64,000 nt of DNA from JAXMEB01 sp046348545 (GCA_046348545.1 JAXMEB010000002.1:682001-746000); one strand, 5' to 3'; counted from the stretch's first letter, positions 26,048 through 35,341 are shown. Translations and numbers: made by a program. Notes: a model not told the origin generated them from the sequence alone.

Positions 26048-26638
26048 AGCCTCGTTAGAGGCTCGTAATTGCTCTATTAAAAACTTTAAAATATTGGCAG
26101 TAAATCCCCATATATGTTTGTTTTCGTATTCGAAATGATAAAAATGACGTTTCTCGCCATTGTGATATTTGAAGTCTTCTTTAAAAAGATCAGGGGTCAT
26201 TAAAACATGCAGCGGGATTTCAAAGATTTCGGCGACCTCATCTTCAGACGCTCTAAATTGAGAAGGGGGGTCGAGGAATCCCAATATCGCTGTAATCTGA
26301 TAGCCAGTGTGAGTTAACCAACACCCTAGTTCACTGATGATTTGAACAGAGCTTGGGTTTAATCCAATTTCTTCTTGTGCTTCTCGCAAAGCGGTATCAG
26401 TTGGATTGCGATCATCGGGTTCCCACTGACCACCGGGAAAACTGATTTGTCCAGCGTGAGATTTTAAATGCTCGGTTCTTTGCGTCAATAGTATAGATAG
26501 CTCTTCCCGTTTTAAAATCGGGATCAGTACTGAAGCTCTAATAGGCTCGTTAAGCGAGTTTGTAGGTTGGGTGCTATTTTCAGCCTGGGCTGAAAAATTC
26601 TCAAAAACCTTCAATACGTCCTTGGGCTGAATATTCAT
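26042..26638 (-). CDS. nudL: NUDIX hydrolase, CoA pyrophosphatase type
   Basis: 198 residues. The Nudix box spans 'GGQWEPDDRNPTDTALREAQEEIG' (the conserved REAQEEIG core is clear) and is preceded by the family-specific 'LLTQRTEHLKSHAGQISFPGG' signature of CoA-cleaving NudL proteins. Expected to hydrolyse CoA to 3',5'-ADP and phosphopantetheine. Start ATG at 26638. Convergent with argH, overlapping it by 6 bases; the last codons contain one arm of the hairpin GAGCCTC-GTTA-GAGGCTC (26047-26064). Confidence 0.88.
   Translation of the reverse strand: MNIQPKDVLKVFENFSAQAENSTQPTNSLNEPIRASVLIPILKREELSILLTQRTEHLKSHAGQISFPGGQWEPDDRNPTDTALREAQEEIGLNPSSVQIISELGCWLTHTGYQITAILGFLDPPSQFRASEDEVAEIFEIPLHVLMTPDLFKEDFKYHNGEKRHFYHFEYENKHIWGFTANILKFLIEQLRASNEAL
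26047..26064. terminator. hairpin at the argH/nudL junction
   Basis: Perfect 7-bp stem GAGCCTC-GTTA-GAGGCTC located at the argH stop and inside the last codons of nudL. It could end both convergent transcripts but has no T run on either side, so it may act only as an RNA 3' stabiliser. Confidence 0.35.
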
Positions 26639-26787
26639 GATGATAGATTATTTTGTCAAGATTAGATTCTCTATATTAATGATATGCCTAAATCGTGGAT
26701 TGAGCTAGGACTGTATTGTTAGAAAGCTAGAGCAGTGGTATCGTATCTCTCTGATTCTTTTGTTAATTCAATCATTTGGAGCTTCTG

Positions 26788-28167
26788 GTGCCCAGTGTTC
26801 AGAAACGAGTATTAGGTGTATTTACTTTAGCCATGATTAACGTCGCAGCGATCATCAGCCTGCGAAACCTGTCAATTATGGTGGACTATGGATTGGGCTC
26901 TATATTTTTTTATACGGTAGCGTCTTTACTCTTTTTTATACCTTCTGCCTTAGTGTGTGCTGAGTTGGCAACCGGTTGGCCATTAAGAGGGGGATTATTT
27001 GCCTGGGTCAGCGTGGCGTTTGGCCAACGATGGGGGTTATTCGCAATTTGGATTTCTTGGATTTTAAGTATTTCCTGGTTTCCTGCTGTACTCACCTTTT
27101 CAGCTGCCGCCATAGCCTATCTCATTGATCCTGCACTTTCGAATAATAAACTATACATGGTCAGCATGATGCTGGTCATTTTTTGGAGTGCAACGCTCGT
27201 TAATTTCTTTGGTATCCAGACTTCCAGTTGGATTAGTAGTGTGGGTGCCATCATTGGTACCGTCATTCCTGGTATTTTGATTATCAGTTTGGGACTTTTT
27301 TGGTTGTTGTCGGGGAGACCTTTACAGTTAGACATGAGTTGGGGAGCACTCATGCCAAGCTTAGAGTTAAATAACGTTGTCTTCTTTGTTGGCGTGTTGT
27401 TAGGTTTAGCCGGCATGGAAATGAGTGCCTATCATGCGAGAGAGACGAAAAACCCGCAGCGTGATTATCCGAAAGCAATTGCTACTTCAGGTGTTTTAAT
27501 ATTATGTTTGTCAGTTTTAGGATCTTTGGGCATTGCATTTGTGGTGCCTAAGCAAGACGTGCATTTGGTGGCCGGTCTTTTGCAAGCATTCCAAGCATTT
27601 TTTGCAGAATTTGGAATCGATCATATTGTGCCTTGGGTTGCGCTTTTAGCTGCAGTTGGATCGTTAGCCGGTATTAATACCTGGATTATGGGGCCAGCAA
27701 AAGGTATTTTGGCAGCGGCAGATGAAGGCTTACTGCCTGAAATCATGCATTATACGAATCGATACAACGTGCCAGTTGTCACTTTATTGGTCCAAGCTAT
27801 TTTAGGATCGCTCTTGGCATTGGTCTTTTTCTTTATGCCTGATGTGAATAGCGCCTATTGGATTATTACGGCTATAACAGTTCAGTTTGCAATGATTATG
27901 TATTGTTTTATTTTTGCAGCAGCGATTAGACTTCGATACTGCCAACCTGATGTAGTTCGTGCATACAAAATACCTGGCAAAAACTATGGGATGTGGATAG
28001 TCTCTGGGCTTGGGTTTTTAACTTGCCTATTCGGTTTTTGCGTCGGATTTATCCCCCCGAAGCAGCTAACCACCGGATCGATTATTTTTTATGATGGTTA
28101 TTTATTTATAGGTCTGTTACTGCTATCTGTTCCCCCATTTATTTTCTACAAGATTAGGAAAGGTTAA
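26788..28167 (+). CDS. APC-superfamily amino-acid permease/antiporter
   Basis: 459 residues with 12 hydrophobic segments. It resembles the glutamate/GABA-antiporter branch: 'FTLAMINVAAIISLRNL', 'LATGWPLRGGLFAWVSVAFG' (span 2-3 signature), 'GMEMSAYHARETKNPQRDYPKA' (APC motif with Glu and the acidic loop). The GTG at 26788 has GGAG 6 bases upstream and gives a family-like N-terminus; a TTG four codons earlier is possible. Substrate is not defined. Standing alone between nudL and prpB. Confidence 0.85.
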   Translation: MPSVQKRVLGVFTLAMINVAAIISLRNLSIMVDYGLGSIFFYTVASLLFFIPSALVCAELATGWPLRGGLFAWVSVAFGQRWGLFAIWISWILSISWFPAVLTFSAAAIAYLIDPALSNNKLYMVSMMLVIFWSATLVNFFGIQTSSWISSVGAIIGTVIPGILIISLGLFWLLSGRPLQLDMSWGALMPSLELNNVVFFVGVLLGLAGMEMSAYHARETKNPQRDYPKAIATSGVLILCLSVLGSLGIAFVVPKQDVHLVAGLLQAFQAFFAEFGIDHIVPWVALLAAVGSLAGINTWIMGPAKGILAAADEGLLPEIMHYTNRYNVPVVTLLVQAILGSLLALVFFFMPDVNSAYWIITAITVQFAMIMYCFIFAAAIRLRYCQPDVVRAYKIPGKNYGMWIVSGLGFLTCLFGFCVGFIPPKQLTTGSIIFYDGYLFIGLLLLSVPPFIFYKIRKG

Positions 28168-28207
28168 AGCAATTTTCCATGAGTTTTACGACTTAATTTT
28201 CTAACTT

Positions 28208-28250
28208 GTCATCCCGGCCAAGCACACGAAGTGCCCGGAGCCGGGTTCTT
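28208..28250. repeat. REP-like palindromic unit
   Basis: GTCATCCCGGCCAAGCACAC followed by GAAGTGCCCGGAGCCGGG: an imperfect palindrome of the same style as 872-925, lying in the gap between the permease and prpB. Confidence 0.5.
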
Positions 28251-28376
28251 CTTTCCATTCATACTGCTTTGCAAACTTACTTATATCAGTTATGTAACCT
28301 CAGAAGTCTTTTTGGTAGAGCTTCATCTATCAGCAAGTTACAATGGACGCACTCTCAATACACTGTAGCTAACATC

Positions 28377-29300
28377 ATGCTGTTTGAACCTGGTAAAGTA
28401 TTACGAAAAATCCTGATTGAGGAATTTCCTTTACAGATTGTTGGGGTTATTAATGCCCTTTCTGCCAAGCTAGCCGCGAAAGCGGGTTTTCGAGCTATCT
28501 ATCTATCTGGTGCGGGGGTTGCGAATGCAGATTTGGCGATGCCAGATTTAGGATTAACGACTTTAGATGACGTGTTGTTGCAGATTCGAAGAATTTCGGC
28601 AGTATCTGAATTACCCTTGATTGTGGATGTTGATACAGGCTGGGGTAGTCCATTAATGATTCGTCGGACTTTTTTTGAAATTGAGAAAGCAGGTGCTGCT
28701 GGTGCACATATTGAAGATCAACATTATATTAAGCGCTGTGGCCATAGACCTGGCAAGAAATTAGTTTCTATTGAAGAGATGTGTGAGCGGATCCGAGCCG
28801 CCTGCCGAGGCCGAATCAAGTCGGATTTTATGGTAATTGCTAGAACAGATGCTTATGCCGAAGAGGGAATTGAAGGGGTGATTCAGCGTGCGAGTGCCTA
28901 TCAATTAGCGGGTGCCGATATGCTGTTTGCAGAAGCCATTCCGAGCTTAGAGGAATACAAGAAATTAACAGAGGTTTTGAGTTTTCCGATTTTAGCCAAT
29001 ATGACTGAATTTGGTAAAACACCGATGTTAACGTTAGAAGAGTTTGCTTCGGCTAATGTATCTTGTGTGCTTTATCCATTGAGTGCATTTCGTGCGATGA
29101 ATGCAGCTGCAGAAACATGTTATAAAATTATCAGAAAAGAAGGAACGCAACTTCCGATGCTGGATCTGATGCAGTCTCGTGAAGAACTCTATGCACTGTT
29201 AGATTACCATCGCATTGAACGAGAACTAGACGCGTATTTAGACAAAATTGAATCTATACCCACAGCGAATGATTTGAAGGAGTCGGTTAAAGATGAGTAA
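28377..29300 (+). CDS. prpB: 2-methylisocitrate lyase
   Basis: Last step of the methylcitrate cycle: 2-methylisocitrate to pyruvate and succinate. 307 residues from the ATG at 28377. 'AIYLSGAGVANADLAMPDLG', 'IVDVDTGWG' and the catalytic-loop motif 'KRCGH' (KRCGHRPGK, the PrpB form, distinguishing it from isocitrate lyase KKCGH) are present, followed by 'IARTDA'. The longer frame upstream crosses a palindromic repeat and is not coding. Start of prpB–prpC–prpD; overlaps prpC by 8 bases. No acnD, prpF or prpR is seen nearby. Confidence 0.94.
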   Translation: MLFEPGKVLRKILIEEFPLQIVGVINALSAKLAAKAGFRAIYLSGAGVANADLAMPDLGLTTLDDVLLQIRRISAVSELPLIVDVDTGWGSPLMIRRTFFEIEKAGAAGAHIEDQHYIKRCGHRPGKKLVSIEEMCERIRAACRGRIKSDFMVIARTDAYAEEGIEGVIQRASAYQLAGADMLFAEAIPSLEEYKKLTEVLSFPILANMTEFGKTPMLTLEEFASANVSCVLYPLSAFRAMNAAAETCYKIIRKEGTQLPMLDLMQSREELYALLDYHRIERELDAYLDKIESIPTANDLKESVKDE

Positions 29301-30414
29301 GCCCGCAGGATTAGCTGGCGTGGTCGCAGGTGAAACAGCGATTTGCACGGTTGGACACCAAGGAAAAGGATTGCATTATCGAGGATATGCTATTGAAGAT
29401 CTAACTGAAAAGGGATGCTTTGAAGAAACGGCTTATCTTTTAATTTATGGACATCTCCCTAAGCCGAATGAATTAAAGGATTTTCAGACTGCTTTAATTG
29501 AGAATCGTTCTTTGCCAGGGGAGTTGATGCGTTTATTAGAGTTATTGCCCAAATCGGCACATCCCATGGATGTACTCCGTACAACGGTGTCTATGCTTGG
29601 AACTTTAGAGCCTGAGGAAAAAGACAGTAGTGCTTCTGAAATCGCGGTGAGATTGATGGGACTTTATACCAGCGCCTTATTGTATTGGTTTCATTACCAT
29701 CATCAAAATAAGCGTATTATGGTCGAGACTGAAGCAAAAGATTTGGCTGGACACTTTCTTCAATTATTACATTTGGGGCAACCGCCTCATTACGAATTGA
29801 TGCGCAAGACAGTTGATACCTCATTAATTTTGTATGCTGAACATGAATTTAATGCATCAACTTTTGCTGCAAGAGTCTGTGCTGCGACGTTATCTGATTT
29901 TTATTCGGCGATTGTTGCTGCTATCGGAACCTTGCGAGGCCCCCTTCATGGTGGTGCGAATGAAAAAGCGATGGAGCTAATTGGTACATATGCCTCTGTC
30001 GATGCGGCAGACAGCGGTATTCGACAAAAGCTGGCAGAGAAAGAACTTATCATGGGATTTGGACATCGTGTTTATACTCAATCAGATCCTCGTTCAGATA
30101 TTATCAAAAATTGTAGTCAGCAATTAGCAAAAGCGTTAGGCGATAAGCGTCTTTTTTTAATTTCCGAGCGTATCGAGCAGATCATGTGGAAAGAGAAAAA
30201 ACTCTTCCCTAATTTAGATTTCTATAGTGCAACCGCATACCATTTCTGCGGCATCCCTACGGAAATGTTTACTCCTATTTTTGTCATTGCAAGAACCAGT
30301 GGATGGGCTGCTCATATTATTGAGCAAAGACAAAATAATCGTTTGATTCGGCCTTCTGCCGATTATGTTGGACCTCAGCCTCAGCAATATATCCCGATTG
30401 AAAAGAGAGTATAA
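29293..30414 (+). CDS. prpC: 2-methylcitrate synthase
   Basis: Condenses propionyl-CoA with oxaloacetate. 373 residues, short type II-like citrate synthase fold: 'LHYRGYAIEDL' (N-terminus of the PrpC type), the active-site His segments 'RGPLHGGANE' and 'MGFGHRVYTQSDPR' and the Asp of 'LDFYSATAYHF'. Position between prpB and prpD decides for methylcitrate rather than citrate synthase. Confidence 0.94.
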   Translation: MSKPAGLAGVVAGETAICTVGHQGKGLHYRGYAIEDLTEKGCFEETAYLLIYGHLPKPNELKDFQTALIENRSLPGELMRLLELLPKSAHPMDVLRTTVSMLGTLEPEEKDSSASEIAVRLMGLYTSALLYWFHYHHQNKRIMVETEAKDLAGHFLQLLHLGQPPHYELMRKTVDTSLILYAEHEFNASTFAARVCAATLSDFYSAIVAAIGTLRGPLHGGANEKAMELIGTYASVDAADSGIRQKLAEKELIMGFGHRVYTQSDPRSDIIKNCSQQLAKALGDKRLFLISERIEQIMWKEKKLFPNLDFYSATAYHFCGIPTEMFTPIFVIARTSGWAAHIIEQRQNNRLIRPSADYVGPQPQQYIPIEKRV

Positions 30415-30420
30415 AGTATT

Positions 30421-31863
30421 ATGGATAATACGCGCCCTGCATTTGATGAAGAATTACAAGCCATTGCAGATTATGTCTTAAATGAACCGATCGAAAGTGA
30501 ATTAGCCTTTGAAACGGCTCGTTTATGTTTAATGGATAGTATTGGATGTGCTGTTTTAGCATTATCTTTTAAAGAATGTGTGAATCGGCTAGGGCCTTGG
30601 GTTGAGGGAGCAACCTTAAAAAATGGGGCAAGAGTGATTGGAACACGTTTTGAGCTGGATCCCATTAAGGCGGCATTTGATAATGCTGCCCTGATTCGGT
30701 GGCTCGATTTTAATGACACTTGGCTGGCTCAAGAGTGGGGTCACCCCTCAGATAATCTAGGCGCATTATTGTCGGTGACTGATTACCTATCTCGCCAAGA
30801 TCAACATAACAATATCACTTGCCGAGAATTGTGTGATGCGATGATTCGTGCCCATGAAATTCAGGGCATTCTAGCATTGGAAAATAGTTTCAATCGTGTA
30901 GGTTTAGATCATGTGATATTAGTCAAGGTGGCTTCAGCGGCTTTGGCGACGAAATTGATGGGTGGCAATCGTGATCAGATTTTAAATGCACTCTCTTTGG
31001 CGTGGGTTGATGGCCAGAGTTTAAGAACCTATCGTCATGCACCGAATACCGGGCCTCGTAAATCATGGGCTGCAGGGGATGCGACCAGTCGAGGTGTTCG
31101 ATTGGCTTTGATGGCGATGAAGGGAGAGCCAGGCTATCCCAGTGCCTTGAGTGCTAAAACATGGGGGTTTTGCGACGTGTCCCTGAAAGGACAACCCATA
31201 AAACGATCCAGGCCTTATGGTACTTATGTGATGGAAAACGTCTTATTTAAAATTGCATTTCCAGCTGAATTTCACGGTCAAACTGCTGTTGAGGCGGCTT
31301 TGACTTTGCATCGAGCTCTTAAAGACAGATTAGATGAGATTGAAATCATAGAAATCGATACTCAAGAAGCAGGGATGCGGATCATCAATAAAACTGGACC
31401 TTTGCATAATGAGGCCGATCGAGATCATTCTTTGCAATATATGGTAGCTTATAGCTTAATTCATGGTGAACTGACCTCTGAATCATACACAGATGAATCT
31501 GCTAAAGATCCACGAATTGACGTGTTACGATCAAAGATGCAATTAAGAGAAGATCCTGAATTTACAAAAGAGTATTTCGATCCAGAAAAACGTGCGATTC
31601 CTAATAGAGTGGTTATTAGATTTAAAAATGGCTCTGCGCTGGATCCGATTTGTGTGCGTTATCCACTCGGACATCGAAGGCGTCGTGAAGAAGGGATCCC
31701 AAAGCTCTATGAAAAGTTTTCATCAAGCATAGCCAGTATATTTTCAGAAAACATTTGCAAGGATTTGCAATCTCATTTTGACCCCAACTTTTTTTGGGAA
31801 TGGCCCGTAAAAGATTTAATGGAGATTTTGTCTTCTCATAGTATATATACCCTTCACAGCTGA
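30421..31863 (+). CDS. prpD: 2-methylcitrate dehydratase
   Basis: Dehydrates 2-methylcitrate to cis-2-methylaconitate. 480 residues of the MmgE/PrpD family: 'LIRWLDFNDTWLAQEWGHPSDNLG', 'LALENSFNRVGLDHVILVKVASAA', 'WAAGDATSRGVRLAL'. The last residues (IYTLHS, from about 31846) and the stop TGA are encoded by the left end of a dispersed repeat that begins at 31846, so the element has replaced the original 3' end. 6 bp after prpC. Confidence 0.94.
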   Translation: MDNTRPAFDEELQAIADYVLNEPIESELAFETARLCLMDSIGCAVLALSFKECVNRLGPWVEGATLKNGARVIGTRFELDPIKAAFDNAALIRWLDFNDTWLAQEWGHPSDNLGALLSVTDYLSRQDQHNNITCRELCDAMIRAHEIQGILALENSFNRVGLDHVILVKVASAALATKLMGGNRDQILNALSLAWVDGQSLRTYRHAPNTGPRKSWAAGDATSRGVRLALMAMKGEPGYPSALSAKTWGFCDVSLKGQPIKRSRPYGTYVMENVLFKIAFPAEFHGQTAVEAALTLHRALKDRLDEIEIIEIDTQEAGMRIINKTGPLHNEADRDHSLQYMVAYSLIHGELTSESYTDESAKDPRIDVLRSKMQLREDPEFTKEYFDPEKRAIPNRVVIRFKNGSALDPICVRYPLGHRRRREEGIPKLYEKFSSSIASIFSENICKDLQSHFDPNFFWEWPVKDLMEILSSHSIYTLHS

Positions 31864-31973
31864 ATTTTCGGGGTTGTTGCCTTCGCGATTCTCACCGCAG
31901 TCATGTACTTTGTGTACACTCCTGCGACTCGAACGCTCGGCGCCTACCCGAAAAATCATCTGTTGTGGGTATA
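31846..31973 (+). repeat. 128-bp MITE-like element, copy in direct orientation
   Basis: Begins TATACCC then TTCACAGCTGAATTTTCGGG and ends CCCGAAAAATCATCTGTTG then TGGGTATA. The ends are imperfect inverted repeats of each other with TATA at both borders. It matches the reverse complement of 62850-62977 with three mismatches in 128 positions. The core contains TGTGTACACTCC and CTCGAACGCTCGGCGCC. Its left end supplies the prpD stop codon. Confidence 0.85.
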
Positions 31974-32101
31974 GACTCTTCACAGCTGAATTTTTCGGGT
32001 TTGCCTGTCCGTCCGACGCGTCCGCTCGAAGTTCGAAGAACGTAGGCGGAAGCTCGGAAGCGCGTAGGCAGCTACCCTAAAAATAAAATGTTTTAGGTGT
32101 A
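31970..32101 (+). repeat. second MITE-like element, tandem to the previous one
   Basis: Shares the border TATA with 31846-31973 and begins again with CTTCACAGCTGAATTTTTCGGG-type termini. The core differs: GTCCGTCCGACGCGTCCG, TCGAAGTTCGAAGAACGTAGG, as in 480-665 and 35213-35330. The right end (CCCTAAAAATAAAATGTTTT) is a diverged form of the usual terminus. This fills the gap before the autotransporter. Confidence 0.7.
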
Positions 32102-32127
32102 CTTATGGCAAGGACTAGCATTGACTT

Positions 32128-35100
32128 ATGAATCAAAAATTGAGATGTCTTCAAAAATTCATATTATTATCTTCATTATTTGCGCCGGATTTGTTGCTAG
32201 GTGCGCAGGTGGATCTGTTGAACAATCAAACCGTTGGTGGAGGCGCTCCTGGCGATCCTGCGGTAGGTGATTGGGTTGTTTTTAGAAATGATGTGATTTT
32301 AGGTGTAGGAACTGGTGGTGCAGCAGACTTGGCGGCTAGCCCAACTGGATCAAGCGTTGAGATTGATGGACTGCCACCCAAAGGGACTTTAAATTTTTTA
32401 GGAAATAGTAGTGTGCCTGGCCAAGTAGGAGCACCAGGTGCCAATCTCAAAGCTATTTCAATTGATCCGGGAATTGCAAGCAGCATAACTTTTAATCAAA
32501 ATATTTATGTATCTGAAGATGCTACTTATGGGAAAGATGGGCAAACTATTAATGTCAATTCAGATGCTGAAATTAGAAAATTCAATTTTAATAATACAAA
32601 CTCTACTCTCAATTTAGGCCCAGGTGTCACAATCAATGGTCAAATTGATAACGCGATAGCAAATAATGGGGTACTTAATTTTATCGATTCTCCGGTGCTT
32701 AACACCACAACGACCGTTATTGGAAAAATCGGAAATACTCAGCCTCTTAACGTTGTTAAAATTGGTGCTAACACCAAAAATGGGGTGACCGCATATCTTC
32801 AAGAGGACGCTAAAGCGACTCAATTTGAGTTGGCGAGTAAAGCTATTTTAAAACTGGCGCCAAATTTGAATATTTCAGGCAAAATAGTTGCCGGTGGTGT
32901 GGGGGGGGGGCTAGGCCGAGGTAATTTATTCCTCGAAAATAACGCTATTTTAAATAATAACGTCGAAGTAAACAAAATTGAAATAAATGCCGGAGTTGGT
33001 GAGTTTGCTGATATTGCAACTTTTAATGGTACTACTGTGAGACCAGGTGCCACTCTGCAAGTTAAGAATGGAGCTAATCTATTTACTACTGTGGAGGGGC
33101 AAGGTAATATCAAGACAGTTGGCGGTGCAACTTTTTTTCGTAAAATAGGTAATATAACACCCATTGATACAATAGAAATCAATACGATAACGGGTGGGTT
33201 TAAAAGTGCTAGTTTTGCAGATTCTGTGATCGCTAACCGTATACTAGTTTTTGGAAATGGAATCAATCCAACCACAATAGAATTTGGTAATAATTCACAA
33301 GCAATAGTTGAAACAAAATTTAACAACCAAAATATAATTCGGTTTAACGGAGCGGCACCATCAACACATATTGGCGACGTCGGTGCTCTGGGGAAAATAT
33401 TTTCCAAGGTGGAAGCCTTGGCTAAGAATGATATGACTTTGAGCGGAAATCTTTGGGCTCAAGAATTATTTCTTGGGGGAAATAATACCTTAAGAATTGT
33501 CGATGGATTTAATTTGCATGCGATCACGACAACTAAAACAGTCAATGAAGGCGTAATATCATTCTTGGGAGATTCGATAGTCGAAGGTCAGGTTGGTTCT
33601 GCTCTATTACCTTTAAGAGAAATATCTACAACGGGTGCAGGTAAAGTTCAATTTGATAGTAATTTGTATGCTACAGATATTTCTATTCTTAATACAAGCT
33701 CATTTATCATGTCAAACAATAATAAATTGATTACTGCCAATATTGCGACTGGTGGAGGTGGAAGTACATTTAATATTGCTGATCATAAATTAGATCTAAT
33801 TGGTAATCTCTTGATTGCGCCAAATGATACTTTTGCGATTGATCTGACTAGTGGTTCTAAAGGCTTGTTAAATGTCACCGGCAACGTGACCACCACTTCA
33901 GGTTTGGGGGGCACCATATTGTCTGTTAATACAGGCTCACCAGTTACAGGTTATGTTCCGTCTCAGGAAGTTGATATTATCAAAGCTTCCGCCGCTGGCA
34001 CTCTAAAGACCATTGATAGAGTAATTGAGTTTAATCCTTCTGCAATTTTAAGTTTTAAGACAGTGGTGTTACCAGATGGCTTAGGAGAAAAGCTGCGGCT
34101 GTTGGTCTTGCGTAATAGTACATTGAATTTGCTTAACATTAATCCTGGTCCACAATTAGAACAGGCTGCTGCTGAAGGACGCTTGACACCAGCCCTGTCT
34201 CAGATTATGACCGAGCTGCAAAATTTAGATACGGATGATGAGATTGCTAATGCACTTCGGTCACTAGGACCTAATCTCAGTAGTGCTTTGATTGAAAATA
34301 CGATACAAGGTTTTAGTGCTCGCACGGATGTTGTGTTTAGACGATTAGAAGTTGCGAGGATGGACAGGACAGGATATAGCGCGGGCGATAATATTTCAGA
34401 CCAAAAAGGTATTTGGGGCGCTTTTTTAGCCAGGCATTTTCATGATAAACAGATTACAGAAGAATATGAGGCGAATTATTTTCAACCAATCTTTGGATTG
34501 GAGAGAAATATTACTGATCAGTGGATTTTAGGTGCTGCTTTAGCATATGGTTTAGCAGATATTAAATACAATCTTGCAAATAGCAATGTTGATGTGAAAA
34601 GCGCGCAATTATTTGGTTATGGTAGTTGGGACTTAGAAAGCTGGTTTGCTGATGGTGTATTAGGTTTTGGCTATAATCGTTATGATCAACAACGTAATAT
34701 TTTGCTTCCCGGGATTAAGCCAGCATCCGCTGTGTATTATGCCTCTGAAATTTCAACGAAGTTAAGATTTGGGCATGAAACGCTGTGGAATTACTGGGGG
34801 CTGAGCAAATCAATTTCGTTTAAATTGACGAATTTATTTATCGATGAATATACTGAGATGGGATCGGATGCTGCTAATTTGAAGGTAAAAAATGATAATA
34901 TACACATTATTACTTTAGGGGGAGGTGTTAAACTTCAGTACTTTGGCGCAGTATTCACACCAGAATTCCGAGCTGCTTATTATCACGATCTGCTTCGAGA
35001 CAGGCAAAAAACTCATAATAGCTTCGTTGATTCGACGGTTGTTTTTGATCTGGATGGTTACAAGAAATCTTCAAGCTCGTATGAGCTGGGTATAGGGGTG

Positions 35101-35211
35101 GCTTCTCCTCAAGTCAATAACCTTAAGTTGAATATCAACTATGATTTTAATTTTAGAAGCCAATTTCGTTCACACAGCCTATTTGCCAAGCTTCGATATG
35201 AGTGGACTTAG
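32128..35211 (+). CDS. autotransporter (type V) with C-terminal beta-barrel
   Basis: 1027 residues. Signal peptide of about 27 residues (MNQKLRCLQKF…LLLG). Residues about 30-700 form a passenger of repeated beta-helix-like sequence rich in Asn, Gly and Thr ('GNSSVPGQVG', 'GDSIVEGQVG', 'GVISFLG'), similar in style to Rickettsia OmpA/OmpB-type surface proteins. Residues about 750-1027 are an autotransporter barrel ('GIWGAFLARHFHDK', 'GAALAYGLADI', 'LKFGHET'-like strands) ending LFAKLRYEW with a terminal Thr. A G10 tract at 32901-32910 codes for a Gly-rich turn. No enzymatic motif is seen. Flanked on both sides by dispersed repeats. Confidence 0.85.
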   Translation: MNQKLRCLQKFILLSSLFAPDLLLGAQVDLLNNQTVGGGAPGDPAVGDWVVFRNDVILGVGTGGAADLAASPTGSSVEIDGLPPKGTLNFLGNSSVPGQVGAPGANLKAISIDPGIASSITFNQNIYVSEDATYGKDGQTINVNSDAEIRKFNFNNTNSTLNLGPGVTINGQIDNAIANNGVLNFIDSPVLNTTTTVIGKIGNTQPLNVVKIGANTKNGVTAYLQEDAKATQFELASKAILKLAPNLNISGKIVAGGVGGGLGRGNLFLENNAILNNNVEVNKIEINAGVGEFADIATFNGTTVRPGATLQVKNGANLFTTVEGQGNIKTVGGATFFRKIGNITPIDTIEINTITGGFKSASFADSVIANRILVFGNGINPTTIEFGNNSQAIVETKFNNQNIIRFNGAAPSTHIGDVGALGKIFSKVEALAKNDMTLSGNLWAQELFLGGNNTLRIVDGFNLHAITTTKTVNEGVISFLGDSIVEGQVGSALLPLREISTTGAGKVQFDSNLYATDISILNTSSFIMSNNNKLITANIATGGGGSTFNIADHKLDLIGNLLIAPNDTFAIDLTSGSKGLLNVTGNVTTTSGLGGTILSVNTGSPVTGYVPSQEVDIIKASAAGTLKTIDRVIEFNPSAILSFKTVVLPDGLGEKLRLLVLRNSTLNLLNINPGPQLEQAAAEGRLTPALSQIMTELQNLDTDDEIANALRSLGPNLSSALIENTIQGFSARTDVVFRRLEVARMDRTGYSAGDNISDQKGIWGAFLARHFHDKQITEEYEANYFQPIFGLERNITDQWILGAALAYGLADIKYNLANSNVDVKSAQLFGYGSWDLESWFADGVLGFGYNRYDQQRNILLPGIKPASAVYYASEISTKLRFGHETLWNYWGLSKSISFKLTNLFIDEYTEMGSDAANLKVKNDNIHIITLGGGVKLQYFGAVFTPEFRAAYYHDLLRDRQKTHNSFVDSTVVFDLDGYKKSSSSYELGIGVASPQVNNLKLNINYDFNFRSQFRSHSLFAKLRYEWT
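32901..32910 (+). repeat. G10 homopolymer inside the autotransporter gene
   Basis: Ten consecutive G (codons GTG GGG GGG GGG) at residues about 258-261. A change of one or two bases would shift the frame and stop the protein early, so this is a candidate contingency tract. Length as given keeps the gene open. Confidence 0.9.
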
Positions 35212-35212
35212 T

Positions 35213-35330
35213 GATACCTTTCGCGTCTGAATTTTAGGTTTTTGCTTGTCCGTCCGACGCGTCCGCTCGAAGTTCGAAGAACGTAGGCGGAAGATCGTAA
35301 GCGGGTAGGCAGGTAACCCAAAAATCATTG
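35213..35330 (+). repeat. diverged MITE-like element after the autotransporter
   Basis: Starts GATACCTTTCGCGTCTGAATT, a mutated version of the common left terminus. It carries the GTCCGTCCGACGCGTCCG … AACGTAGGCGGAAG core and ends near ACCCAAAAATCATTG. It separates the autotransporter from ppsR. Confidence 0.65.
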
Positions 35331-35341
35331 TCATGGCTAGA

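Noticed and set aside
31874..32080. 68-codon frame between prpD and the autotransporter
   Set aside because: Entirely repeat-element sequence; same translation style appears in other copies without coding signs.
32820..33407. 195-codon minus-strand frame inside the autotransporter
   Set aside because: Shadow of the passenger coding sequence; no ribosome site and low-complexity composition.
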